Source: JAIQFL01 sp035501495 (GTDB lineage: Bacteria > Acidobacteriota > Terriglobia > Bryobacterales > Bryobacteraceae). Taken from it: 64,000 nt of DNA. The notes beneath the pieces are model-generated. The model did no database searches, was not told the DNA's origin, and worked only from the letters and a program-made list of their open reading frames with translations. The translations under genes were made by a program, and so were the position numbers. Shown here piece by piece: positions 25,579 to 32,983 of this stretch (its first letter is position 1; each line of letters opens with the position of its first letter). Where the stretch lies: positions 11,322-75,321 of the forward strand of contig DATJWB010000208.1 of NCBI GenBank assembly GCA_035501495.1, read 5' to 3'.

Positions 25579-26601
25579 TTACCGAGTGAGAAACGGCCAA
25601 TGTGGTACTGGCTTGTAGCCATATTTGGTAATAGCCAGGTATAGCAATCCTGCTACTAGCAGTAGTACGCTCCCAGCAATAATACCGGCTATTCGCCACG
25701 GGAATTTCCGCTGCTCCCGATGGAGTACCAGTAGGTAACTGGCAAAAATGCCCACGAAAAAGAGCATGCACATGGGTGTGGCGAACAACATCAGGTTGAA
25801 CACATCGGGGGTCGGAGTCACAATCGCGGCAATAATAAAGATTGCCAGGATGGCATAACGGCTGTGATTCAGCAGAAAGACAGGGCTGACAATTCTGAGC
25901 AGAGTCAGAAAGAAGATCAGGACTGGGAGTTCGAAGACTAATCCTACTCCGACCACAACGTTAAAGAACAGATCGAAGTAGGAACTCATCGAGATCATAT
26001 TCTTCACGCCGTACGCTGCCCCGATGCTGAGAAGGAACGTGAGACCGTAGCGAAAAACGACAAAATAGGCAAACACACCGCCCAGAATAAACAGGCCGGC
26101 CGATACCAGAATAAACGGCGCGGCCCAGCGTCGCTCGCGGCGGTAAAGGCCGGGCGAAATGAATGCCCATACCTGGTACAGAATACAGGGAGCGCCCAGG
26201 AAAATCGCGCAGACGATGGGGACTTTGAACCAGATGATATTGAACTGCTCCATCGGCTCGATGGCCACCAGGCTCGGTTCGTATCCGAGGGATTTCAATG
26301 CCGCAGCAGCCGGCTCCATGACAAACTTCCATAGAGGACCACTGAAGGTGAGGCTGACGATAAAGGCCACCAGAACTCCGCCGAGCGCCTTGAAGATGCG
26401 GGAGCGCAACTCCTCGAGGTGCTCGAGGAAGGACATGCGCAGCATGCCATCATCTTCATCGTCTTCTTCGGTGGAAGGAGGCGATGGAGGGGGAAGGCCC
26501 CCTCCACCCATCCGGCGGCTTACTTTATCGATGGCACCCTTGATCGACGCAATTCCAGTACCGGGAGCGCCGACTCCCCTCGAGTCTTCAGGTGGGTTCA
26601 T
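25579..26601 (-). CDS. tatC: Sec-independent protein translocase subunit TatC
   Basis: A 340-residue inner-membrane protein, the receptor core of the twin-arginine export system. After an unusually long acidic, Pro/Gly-rich N-terminal tail (residues 1-55), the family start SFLEHLEELRSRIFKAL appears, followed by about six helices, among them VFAYFVVFRYGLTFLLS, ILAIFIIAAIVTPTPDVFN and LMLFATPMCMLFFVGIFASY. It follows tatA by three bases. Several Tat-type signal sequences (RR motifs) occur on proteins elsewhere in this window. Confidence 0.95.
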   Translation of the reverse strand: MNPPEDSRGVGAPGTGIASIKGAIDKVSRRMGGGGLPPPSPPSTEEDDEDDGMLRMSFLEHLEELRSRIFKALGGVLVAFIVSLTFSGPLWKFVMEPAAAALKSLGYEPSLVAIEPMEQFNIIWFKVPIVCAIFLGAPCILYQVWAFISPGLYRRERRWAAPFILVSAGLFILGGVFAYFVVFRYGLTFLLSIGAAYGVKNMISMSSYFDLFFNVVVGVGLVFELPVLIFFLTLLRIVSPVFLLNHSRYAILAIFIIAAIVTPTPDVFNLMLFATPMCMLFFVGIFASYLLVLHREQRKFPWRIAGIIAGSVLLLVAGLLYLAITKYGYKPVPHWPFLTR

Positions 26602-26604
26602 TCT

Positions 26605-27099
26605 TCAGGCGTTATGTTCAGCCGTCGAGTGCTGATCCGCGTGCCCGTTCGGAGAGGGAACATCGTGAGGATGCTCGTTCGTTCCGGTAACGGCGGCCAG
26701 TTCGGAGCCATGGGCAACGGTGCCTTCCGGCGAAACGGCTGACGGTGATTGAGCGTCCTGAGGTGCGGATGCGCTTACAATGGATGGGGTGGAGGCAGCA
26801 GTAGAATCGTGGCTTTCGGATCCGTATGAACCTTCGTAATTGGTCTCATACGAGGAATAGTCGTAATTGTAAGTATCGTACTGATACTCTTTGGTGACTT
26901 CCTTCAAGGACGCGGTTTCCTGCTCCAGATTTCTCATTTCGCGGTCGAACGTGGATTTCAGTTCGTTTTGCGCGCGGCGGAATTCGGTCAAGGCCTTCCC
27001 AAACGTCCGCCCCAACTCCGGCAATTTCTTGGGACCGAAGAGGAGCAGCGCCAGGATGAAGATGACGACGATTTCTTGCACGCCCAGCGTTCCGAACAT
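26605..27099 (-). CDS. tatA: TatA/TatB-family translocase subunit with Tyr-rich tail
   Basis: The ATG at 27099 is chosen for its GGAGGAGGG ribosome-binding site; an in-frame ATG 11 codons earlier exists. One N-terminal helix (GVQEIVVIFILALLLFGPKKL) is followed by the amphipathic helix PELGRTFGKALTEFRRAQ, the hallmark of TatA/TatB. At 164 residues it is longer than TatA and closer to TatB. The tail has a Tyr-rich block (QYDTYNYDYSSYETNYEGSY) and a Ser/Ala/His-rich end, both unusual. TatA versus TatB cannot be settled by sequence reading alone. Operon with tatC. Confidence 0.88.
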   Translation of the reverse strand: MFGTLGVQEIVVIFILALLLFGPKKLPELGRTFGKALTEFRRAQNELKSTFDREMRNLEQETASLKEVTKEYQYDTYNYDYSSYETNYEGSYGSESHDSTAASTPSIVSASAPQDAQSPSAVSPEGTVAHGSELAAVTGTNEHPHDVPSPNGHADQHSTAEHNA

Positions 27100-27200
27100 G
27101 GACCCTCCTCCTTTGCTATTCTGCCCCATCATAGCACGGCATAAAGGCGGGGTTTAGGGTTCGGATTGAGGGTTGGGATTGAGGTTGGCCTTATGATGAG

Positions 27201-27644
27201 ATGGTGCCGGAACCCGCCTGCCTGTTTTGCCAAATCGCCGCCAAATCACGGCCCGCCGCAATTGTTTTCGAGGATCGCCGCACGCTCGCGTTCCTCGACC
27301 ACCGTCCGTTATTCCCCGGGCATTGCCTCCTGATCCCGCGCGAACACTTTGAAACCCTGGGCGACCTGCCTGCTGCCGAGATCGAGCACCTGTTCGGCAT
27401 CGCGCGGATGCTGTGCCTTGCGGTGGAATCGGGATTGGGCGCCGAAGGATCGTTCATGGCCGTGAACAATCGTGTCAGCCAGAGTGTGCCGCACCTTCAC
27501 ATCCATGTAGTTCCCCGGCGCAGAAAGGACGGCCTCCGCGGATTCTTCTGGCCTCGGGGTAAGTATCGCGACGAATCAGACGTACGAAACATTTGTGTCG
27601 CTCTCCAGGACGCCATCGAGCGTCTGAAACAGTCCGCCGCCTGA
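27201..27644 (+). CDS. HIT-family hydrolase
   Basis: A 147-residue cytoplasmic protein of the histidine-triad family, which hydrolyses or transfers nucleotides from phosphoramidates and dinucleoside polyphosphates. The active-site triad is HLHIHVVPR (residues 98-106). The N-terminal CLFCQIAAKSRPAAIVFEDR, with its CxxC zinc site, and DHRPLFPGHCLLIPREH are typical. ATG codons at 27193 and 27196 precede the chosen one but are not in its frame. Single gene, divergent from tatA. Confidence 0.92.
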   Translation: MVPEPACLFCQIAAKSRPAAIVFEDRRTLAFLDHRPLFPGHCLLIPREHFETLGDLPAAEIEHLFGIARMLCLAVESGLGAEGSFMAVNNRVSQSVPHLHIHVVPRRRKDGLRGFFWPRGKYRDESDVRNICVALQDAIERLKQSAA

Positions 27645-27800
27645 AAGCCGACTGTAGGTCGAAACACGCATTGTCTCTGAGTGGCCCCGCACTCGTGCGC
27701 GCGCTCACCGAAGTCATTCCGTCCTTTCCCTATACTGCCGTTTGACGGGACCAATTCGGGTCTGCGTATTCACATCCGGCACAGGGAGAAGCGATTTAGC

Positions 27801-28793
27801 ATGACACCAACTCAAAGAATACTTGCTGTAGTGGGGTTATTCGTCTGCAGTCTGGCTCTGCCAAAGAATTCGTATGCGGTCAGTGGCTGCACCAACGCCA
27901 AGTTGATGGGCACCTATAACGCTCAAATAAGCAGTGCGAGTTTCGTGGATGTGCTCAATTCCATCAAGGGCACCACCGGGGCAACCGGGACGACTGGAAC
28001 GTCCGGTTCTACCGGCACAAGCGGCACGAATATCCAGGGCGGGTTCGGCAGTAATACCAACAGCCTGTCCGGCAGCATGCCGGGACTGGGCCGGTATTAC
28101 TTCGACGGTAATGGCAATATCGCCGGCGTTGCGTCCGGCGGCAATGGCTTGGCGGCGATCGGAACATACAGCGTGTCCGACAACTGCACAGCCACAATGA
28201 AGCTGAATTCCGGACAATCGTACGATGCGGTTCTGGCAGCCAACGGCGCGCGGATTCTGTTTCTGGAAACCGACGCCGGCGGCGCCGGCGTGACCGGTGA
28301 ACTGGACCTCTCGGTCAATGCATGCCTGGCGTCTGGAGCACCCGCGACCTTTGCGTTTACCTTCTTCGGCGGCGCTCAATCTGGGACCACGGCGACAACC
28401 GGGACCACGGGCACGACGGGAACAACCGGAACGACGGGCACGACGGGCACGACCGGCACGACGGGAACGACCGGAACCGGTACCTCTCAAGGTACGGGGC
28501 CGTTCCAGCCCGCTTCGGGCGTCGGGTCCCTCACTCTCGATGGCGCGGGCGGCTTTACCCTGGTCGAATGGGTATTCACTGGAGGTTCGGTGCAGCAGTT
28601 TACGGCAACCGGCAGTTACACGCTCGCGATGAATTGTGTTTTGACGTTGACCTTCAACTCCAACGCGACCGGCACACCCGGCGTACTGACAACCAATAAC
28701 TTCACCAATATTCTGCTGAGTCCGTCAGGCGGCGCAGTGGCTGTCAAGCCGGACCAGACCAATTTTGTGATCGGTCAATTGATTCCGCTGTAA
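27801..28793 (+). CDS. exported collagen-like protein with Gly-Thr-Thr repeats
   Basis: A 330-residue secreted protein. ATG 27801 follows GGGAGAA and starts a signal peptide ending near SYA. The body has two beta-rich halves, each interrupted by Gly-x-Thr triplets: a short block near residues 55-80 (GATGTTGTSGSTGTSG) and a longer run of about 13 G-T-T/G-T-G triplets near 202-230. Collagen-like GXY triplets usually form rod-like linkers in bacterial surface proteins, though threonine-only triplets may instead be a flexible spacer. Two related domains (LMGTYNAQISSASFVD..., GVGSLTLDGAGGF) flank them. A strong terminator follows at 28858. No enzyme motif is visible. Confidence 0.8.
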   Translation: MTPTQRILAVVGLFVCSLALPKNSYAVSGCTNAKLMGTYNAQISSASFVDVLNSIKGTTGATGTTGTSGSTGTSGTNIQGGFGSNTNSLSGSMPGLGRYYFDGNGNIAGVASGGNGLAAIGTYSVSDNCTATMKLNSGQSYDAVLAANGARILFLETDAGGAGVTGELDLSVNACLASGAPATFAFTFFGGAQSGTTATTGTTGTTGTTGTTGTTGTTGTTGTTGTGTSQGTGPFQPASGVGSLTLDGAGGFTLVEWVFTGGSVQQFTATGSYTLAMNCVLTLTFNSNATGTPGVLTTNNFTNILLSPSGGAVAVKPDQTNFVIGQLIPL

Positions 28794-28857
28794 GGCTCCG
28801 GGAATTCCTGGTCTTCTGCGCAGGGGTTCCCAAGTAGAAAGCGTTTCGTTCAGGACC

Positions 28858-28899
28858 CGCCCGGAACCGGCTAGTATGCGCGGTTCCGGGCGTTTGTTT
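28858..28899 (+). terminator. intrinsic terminator of the collagen-like gene
   Basis: A perfect 12-bp stem, CGCCCGGAACCG (28858-28869) with CGGTTCCGGGCG (28881-28892), closes an 11-base loop and is followed directly by TTTGTTT. It lies 65 bases after the collagen-like gene and before the HTTM pair, separating the two transcription units. Confidence 0.85.
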
Positions 28900-28999
28900 C
28901 GCTTGCCGCAACGGTCGAGACCGCCGATTGGATGTTCGATCATGTTCTGGTCTGGAAAAGATAGCTGCGATGTCTATCATTCGAGAAGGACCGCGCGCA

Positions 29000-29587
29000 A
29001 TGACTCAAAACCAGCTAACCCTGGCTCCCAAGCTATCCCAGTCGGAGTCATCTGAACTCTCTCGCCCGGCCCGCATCGGCGTTAGCGCCTTCCTGATGTT
29101 CAACCTCTTTGCCATTGTCACCTGGTGCATGCCGCTCGAATCGCCTCTCATCGCGCGCTGCCGCAGTCTCATCCGACCTTATCTTCTTTACACCGGCCTC
29201 TTTCAAAAGTGGGACATGTTCGCACCAGATCCATCCAAAGTGAATCACTATGTGGCGGGCGTGGTTACATATCAGGATGGGTCAACGTCGGTCTGGACGT
29301 TTCCGCGGATGGAAAACCTCGGTTATATAGACAAGTACTTCAAAGAGCGGTACCGTAAGTACGCCAATGACTGCCTGAACCTGGATGTCTATTCCGGGCT
29401 ATGGCCGGATGCCGCCCGGTACATCGCCCGCCAGAACAACCGCCCATCCAATCCGCCGATCGTGGTTGATCTGGTGCGCCACTGGTCGATGGTTCCTCCT
29501 CCCGACTCGGGAGAAGATCCATCACTTGCCCGCTGGAATCAGTACCAATTCTTCCGCTATATCGTCAGGGAGGGAGACCTGCGATGA
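29000..29587 (+). CDS. hypothetical protein with one membrane anchor, partner of HTTM protein
   Basis: A 195-residue protein. The ATG at 29000 is preceded by AGAAGGA; another in-frame ATG lies at 28970. A hydrophobic segment (FLMFNLFAIVTWCMPL) near residue 35 anchors it, and the rest (LFQKWDMFAPDPSKVNHYVA, then WTFPRMENLGYIDKYFKER) resembles the soluble companion proteins often encoded before HTTM genes. Its stop overlaps the HTTM start by ATGA (29584-29587), so the two are probably made in fixed ratio and may form a complex. Function unknown. Confidence 0.75.
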   Translation: MTQNQLTLAPKLSQSESSELSRPARIGVSAFLMFNLFAIVTWCMPLESPLIARCRSLIRPYLLYTGLFQKWDMFAPDPSKVNHYVAGVVTYQDGSTSVWTFPRMENLGYIDKYFKERYRKYANDCLNLDVYSGLWPDAARYIARQNNRPSNPPIVVDLVRHWSMVPPPDSGEDPSLARWNQYQFFRYIVREGDLR

Positions 29588-31275
29588 GTCTGAAATCGCT
29601 GGCGGGTGCGTGGAATCGCTTTTTCTTCGAGCCCGTCTCGCCGGTCCCCATTGCTCTTTTCCGGATTGTGTTCGGTCTGGTGGTGCTGGGAGATGTTCTG
29701 CTGCTCCGTCCCGAGTGGCCGGTCTGGTTCGGTCCTCGGGGGCTGGTCACGCTCGAGACCATGCAACAGATGGAGCCCGGGACGCGGATCAACGTGTTTG
29801 CCATCGTGCCCCAAACCGAGTTCTGGAGCAACGCCGTTTTCTGGGTTCTGCTGGTAAGCGCTTTGTTTCTGACCCTCGGCCTTTTCAGCCGCGCGAGCAG
29901 CGTGGCGGTGTTCGTGGCGGTAGCATCCCTCCACGAGCGAAATCTCTATATCGCCAACTCCGGGGACACCTTGCTCCGGGTTACCGCGTTTTTCCTGATG
30001 TTCGCGCCCACCGGAGCAGCCCTGTCGCTCGATCGGCTTCGCCAGATCTGGCGAGGCAGGCAAGGAGTGGAACTCCGGCCGCGCGCCCCATGGGCGCAGC
30101 GCATGATCCAGATCGAGGTGGCGCTGCTTTACCTCATGACCTTCTGGAACAAGAGCCAAGGCGCCGCCTGGATCGACGGTTCCGCTCTTTATTACATGTA
30201 CCACCTTGACCAGTTCCGCCGTTTCCCGATTCCGGGCTTCCTCCAGGACCTCCTCCTGGTGCGGCTCGAAACCTGGTTCACCCTGGCGGTGGAGTTCTCG
30301 CTCGGTGTGCTGGTGTGGTTCCGGGAACTGCGTTACTGCGTACTGGCGCTGGGCGTCGTGCTCCACCTCAGCCTCGAATACGCCATGAATGTCCCGATGT
30401 TCCAGTGGACCGTTCTGGCTATTTACATTACTTTCGTCGAGGGCGAAGACTTGGACCGCGTGTGGAGCCGGATCCGATCGTTTGCCTCCAAGCACATGAC
30501 TCGGACGATATCGGTGGGCTTTGACCCTTCTCACCTCCCGGGCGGACGTGGCGCAGAAGTACTCCAGGCGCTGGATGTGTTCCGCCGCCTTCACCTGGTG
30601 CCCCGCCCGGGCGAAGCAGAACTCGCCCTCCGCGCCGCCGGCGATATTCCGGCGATCGCCCTGCATCTTTGGGGGCTGGGGCAACTGCGCCGTCGCAAAG
30701 GCCGGGCTGTTCCAAAGTCTTTACCTGCTTCGGTTCGTACCGATGCCTGGCGCGCTCTAAGACAGCGTCTCTCGCAGCACTTTCCGGCTCTGCTCCGCCC
30801 GGAAATGGCGCAATTTTTCGCGCAGTTCCGGGCGTTTGTTGGCGAGGATGGCGACTGCCAGAAGCGCCGCGTTGCGCGCGCCCGCCGGCCCGATCGCCAG
30901 TGTGCCGACGGGGATGCCTCCGGGCATCTGCACGGTAGACAACAGCGAATCCAGCCCCTTCAGGGACGCGCTCTCCATGGGCACGCCCAGCACCGGCAGC
31001 AGGGTGTGCGCGGCGCATACTCCGGCCAGGTGCGCCGCTCCGCCGGCCGCGGCAACTATCACTTCCAGTCCGCGGGATTCCGCTTCGCTCACATATTCCG
31101 CGGTCTCGTTCGGGGTGCGGTGCGCGGAGAGCACCCGGCATTCATGAGGAACCCCGAAAGTGGTAAGCGTTTCGTCGGTCTGGCGCATGGTCGCCCAGTC
31201 CGATTTGCTGCCCATGATGACGGCGACCAGGGGAGCGGTGTCTGCCATGGTGTTATTGTCCTTGCGCCAGGGTGA
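29584..31275 (+). CDS. HTTM-domain (vitamin K-dependent carboxylase-like) membrane protein, 3' end doubtful
   Basis: Residues 1-300 form a multi-helix HTTM domain: VSPVPIALFRIVFGLVVLGD at the start, repeated hydrophobic segments, and the conserved LLYLMTFWNKSQGAAWIDGS region. A stretch near 312-342 (SVGFDPSHLPGGRGAEVLQA then LDVFRRLHLV) looks like the start of the DCC thiol-disulfide domain often fused to HTTM, but the expected CxxC cysteines are replaced (His-Leu-Pro-Gly). After about residue 350 (30640) coding character fades, and from 30757 to 31275 the frame is antisense to purE. The real protein probably ended near 30760 before a frameshift. The coordinates give the open frame, not a proven gene end. 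Confidence 0.6.
   Translation: MSLKSLAGAWNRFFFEPVSPVPIALFRIVFGLVVLGDVLLLRPEWPVWFGPRGLVTLETMQQMEPGTRINVFAIVPQTEFWSNAVFWVLLVSALFLTLGLFSRASSVAVFVAVASLHERNLYIANSGDTLLRVTAFFLMFAPTGAALSLDRLRQIWRGRQGVELRPRAPWAQRMIQIEVALLYLMTFWNKSQGAAWIDGSALYYMYHLDQFRRFPIPGFLQDLLLVRLETWFTLAVEFSLGVLVWFRELRYCVLALGVVLHLSLEYAMNVPMFQWTVLAIYITFVEGEDLDRVWSRIRSFASKHMTRTISVGFDPSHLPGGRGAEVLQALDVFRRLHLVPRPGEAELALRAAGDIPAIALHLWGLGQLRRRKGRAVPKSLPASVRTDAWRALRQRLSQHFPALLRPEMAQFFAQFRAFVGEDGDCQKRRVARARRPDRQCADGDASGHLHGRQQRIQPLQGRALHGHAQHRQQGVRGAYSGQVRRSAGRGNYHFQSAGFRFAHIFRGLVRGAVRGEHPAFMRNPESGKRFVGLAHGRPVRFAAHDDGDQGSGVCHGVIVLAPG
30757..31248 (-). CDS. purE: N5-carboxyaminoimidazole ribonucleotide mutase
   Basis: A 163-residue enzyme of purine synthesis that moves the carboxyl group of N5-CAIR to give CAIR. 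The family signatures are intact: MGSKSDWATM near the N-terminus and ECRVLSAHRTPNETAEYV, followed by AAGGAAHLAGVCAAHT and LPVLGVPMES. No purK follows within the window, so the partner synthetase must be elsewhere, or this is the class using CO2 directly. It starts four bases after the icd stop on the same strand, an odd functional pairing that suggests simple co-transcription. Confidence 0.95.
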   Translation of the reverse strand: MADTAPLVAVIMGSKSDWATMRQTDETLTTFGVPHECRVLSAHRTPNETAEYVSEAESRGLEVIVAAAGGAAHLAGVCAAHTLLPVLGVPMESASLKGLDSLLSTVQMPGGIPVGTLAIGPAGARNAALLAVAILANKRPELREKLRHFRAEQSRKVLRETLS

Positions 31276-32698
31276 ATCCGGCCTGGCCGTTGAAAGTGCG
31301 CAGCGACTGCGTAAGGGCGATATCGATGCCGGCTTCGGCGATTCGGTTCACCACCTCCAGAAGGCGGCCCATGCGGACCGGCGTTTCGGACAGGAAGCGG
31401 CAGCGGAAGCTGTCCGTGCAGAAGGTCTCCGCCATTCCCGCCGGCCAGACCTTTACGCCGCGATTGTCGATCATCTGCAAGGTGAGGCCATTTCCCGCCA
31501 GTTTTCCGACCGCCTCCGCCAACTCGTTGGGATTGCGCGAGGGCCAGCAGACGAACACGTCGATACCTTTGAGCTCCATGCTGGCCAAGTTGCCGGCGGC
31601 ATGGGCGACTGCCTTTCGGGCGCCAGCCGGACGGTGGGCGTACGCGACCGGCTTAAGGCGATTGGGCTTCTGCCCCACACGCGCAACTACGGCGGCGGCA
31701 AATTCCCTGGTGCCGACTTTCTGGGTGCTGACGCCGTCAGTGAAGATGTCGTAGGTGTGAACGCCGTCCTCGATGGTGCGGAGCCAGGCGTTGTGCACAC
31801 GTTCGGCGACTTCCGGCTGGTTGATGTGGACCAGCATGAGCACCGCTCCCAGCAACAGGCCCGACGGATTGGCGAGGTTCTGGTTCGCGCGGCGCGGTGC
31901 GGAGCCGTGAATGGCCTCGAACATGGCGCATTTGTCGCCGATGTTGGCGCTGCCCGCCAGGCCCACCGATCCGGCAATCTGGGCAGCCACGTCGGAGAGG
32001 ATGTCGCCGTAGAGGTTCGGCATGACGATTACGTCGAAGGCCTCGGGGGTGTCCGCCATCTTGGCGGCGCCTATGTCCACGATCCAGGATTCCTTTTGAA
32101 TGTCGGGATACTCGACCGCGATCTCGTCGAAGATCTTGTGGAACAGCCCGTCGGTCATCTTCATGATGTTGTCTTTCATGAAGCATGTGACCTTCTTGCG
32201 GTTGTGCAGGCGCGCGTACTCGAAGGCGTAGCGAATGATCTTCTCGCTGCCCGGCCGGGAAATGACCTTAATGCAGGAAGTGACCTCCGGCGTCAACTGG
32301 TACTCGATGCCGGCATAAAGATCCTCTTCGTTTTCGCGGACGATCACCACGTCCATGTTGGGGTGCTTGGTATCGATGAAGGGATGGTAGGAGACGCAGG
32401 GGCGGACATTGGCATACTGCCCCAGCGTCTTGCGGGTGGTGACGTTCAGGCTCTTGAAGCCGCCGCCCTGGGGAGTGGTGATGGGAGCCTTGAGGAAGAC
32501 TTTGGTTCGCAGGAGCGACTCCCAGGAACTCGGTTCGATTCCGGCGCTGTTGCCGCGCAGATAAACCTTTTCGCCAATTTCGATGGTCTCAATCTCGAGA
32601 GCCGCGCCGGCCGCTTCCAGGATCTGAAGGGTGGCGTTCATGATTTCCGGGCCAATGCCGTCGCCGTGGGCTACGGTGATGGGAGTTTTCGTGGGCAT
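31253..32698 (-). CDS. icd: NADP-type isocitrate dehydrogenase, extended form
   Basis: A beta-decarboxylating dehydrogenase that makes 2-oxoglutarate from isocitrate. Motifs are VAHGDGIGPEIMNATLQIL, substrate-loop sequence TTPQGGGFKSLNVTTRKTLG, VRENEEDLYAGIEYQL and MPNLYGDILSDVAAQIAGS with AIHGSAPRRANQNLANPSG. At 481 residues it belongs to the long type seen in Thermus and Rickettsia, with an extra C-terminal domain of about 140 residues (GIDVFVCWPSRNPNELAEAV onward). The ATG at 32698 matches the family start; an ATG 12 codons upstream (32734) is also possible. Family members may use other 2-hydroxyacids, but isocitrate is the best guess. Confidence 0.9.
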   Translation of the reverse strand: MPTKTPITVAHGDGIGPEIMNATLQILEAAGAALEIETIEIGEKVYLRGNSAGIEPSSWESLLRTKVFLKAPITTPQGGGFKSLNVTTRKTLGQYANVRPCVSYHPFIDTKHPNMDVVIVRENEEDLYAGIEYQLTPEVTSCIKVISRPGSEKIIRYAFEYARLHNRKKVTCFMKDNIMKMTDGLFHKIFDEIAVEYPDIQKESWIVDIGAAKMADTPEAFDVIVMPNLYGDILSDVAAQIAGSVGLAGSANIGDKCAMFEAIHGSAPRRANQNLANPSGLLLGAVLMLVHINQPEVAERVHNAWLRTIEDGVHTYDIFTDGVSTQKVGTREFAAAVVARVGQKPNRLKPVAYAHRPAGARKAVAHAAGNLASMELKGIDVFVCWPSRNPNELAEAVGKLAGNGLTLQMIDNRGVKVWPAGMAETFCTDSFRCRFLSETPVRMGRLLEVVNRIAEAGIDIALTQSLRTFNGQAGFTLAQGQ

Positions 32699-32844
32699 AA
32701 TCGGAACATCCAGGATAGTTGGATTGCTCAACATCGCGCAACAGGATCCAGTAGTCTTTTTCTACAGCCATCGCCAAAGTGATATGCCCACGAATTCGGT
32801 CGCGACAGGAATGCGGACACACTCGTCAATTGCCCGCAATTCGA

Positions 32845-32873
32845 TTGACACCGGCCCAGAAGTCTGATATATC
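32845..32873 (+). promoter_or_regulatory. sigma-70-like promoter of the TonB receptor gene
   Basis: TTGACA (32845-32850), a 17-base spacer and TATATC (32868-32873). The -35 is a perfect consensus with ideal spacing. Transcription would give a leader of about 105 bases before the receptor start at 32984. It is the best promoter match I found by eye in the window. Confidence 0.6.
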
Positions 32874-32983
32874 TTTCCACCGAACGTTCGGTTGCTCCGA
32901 AACGGCGAGAGGCCGCAAACTGCTTCTGGGTGGGGAAATTAGCGGCTTGATCGTAAATCTGGGAGTTTTCGGGAGGTCGAAAA

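Noticed and set aside
28380..28490. Short tandem repeats as a CRISPR array
   Set aside because: The 9-base repeats are in frame inside a secreted protein and have no unique spacers.
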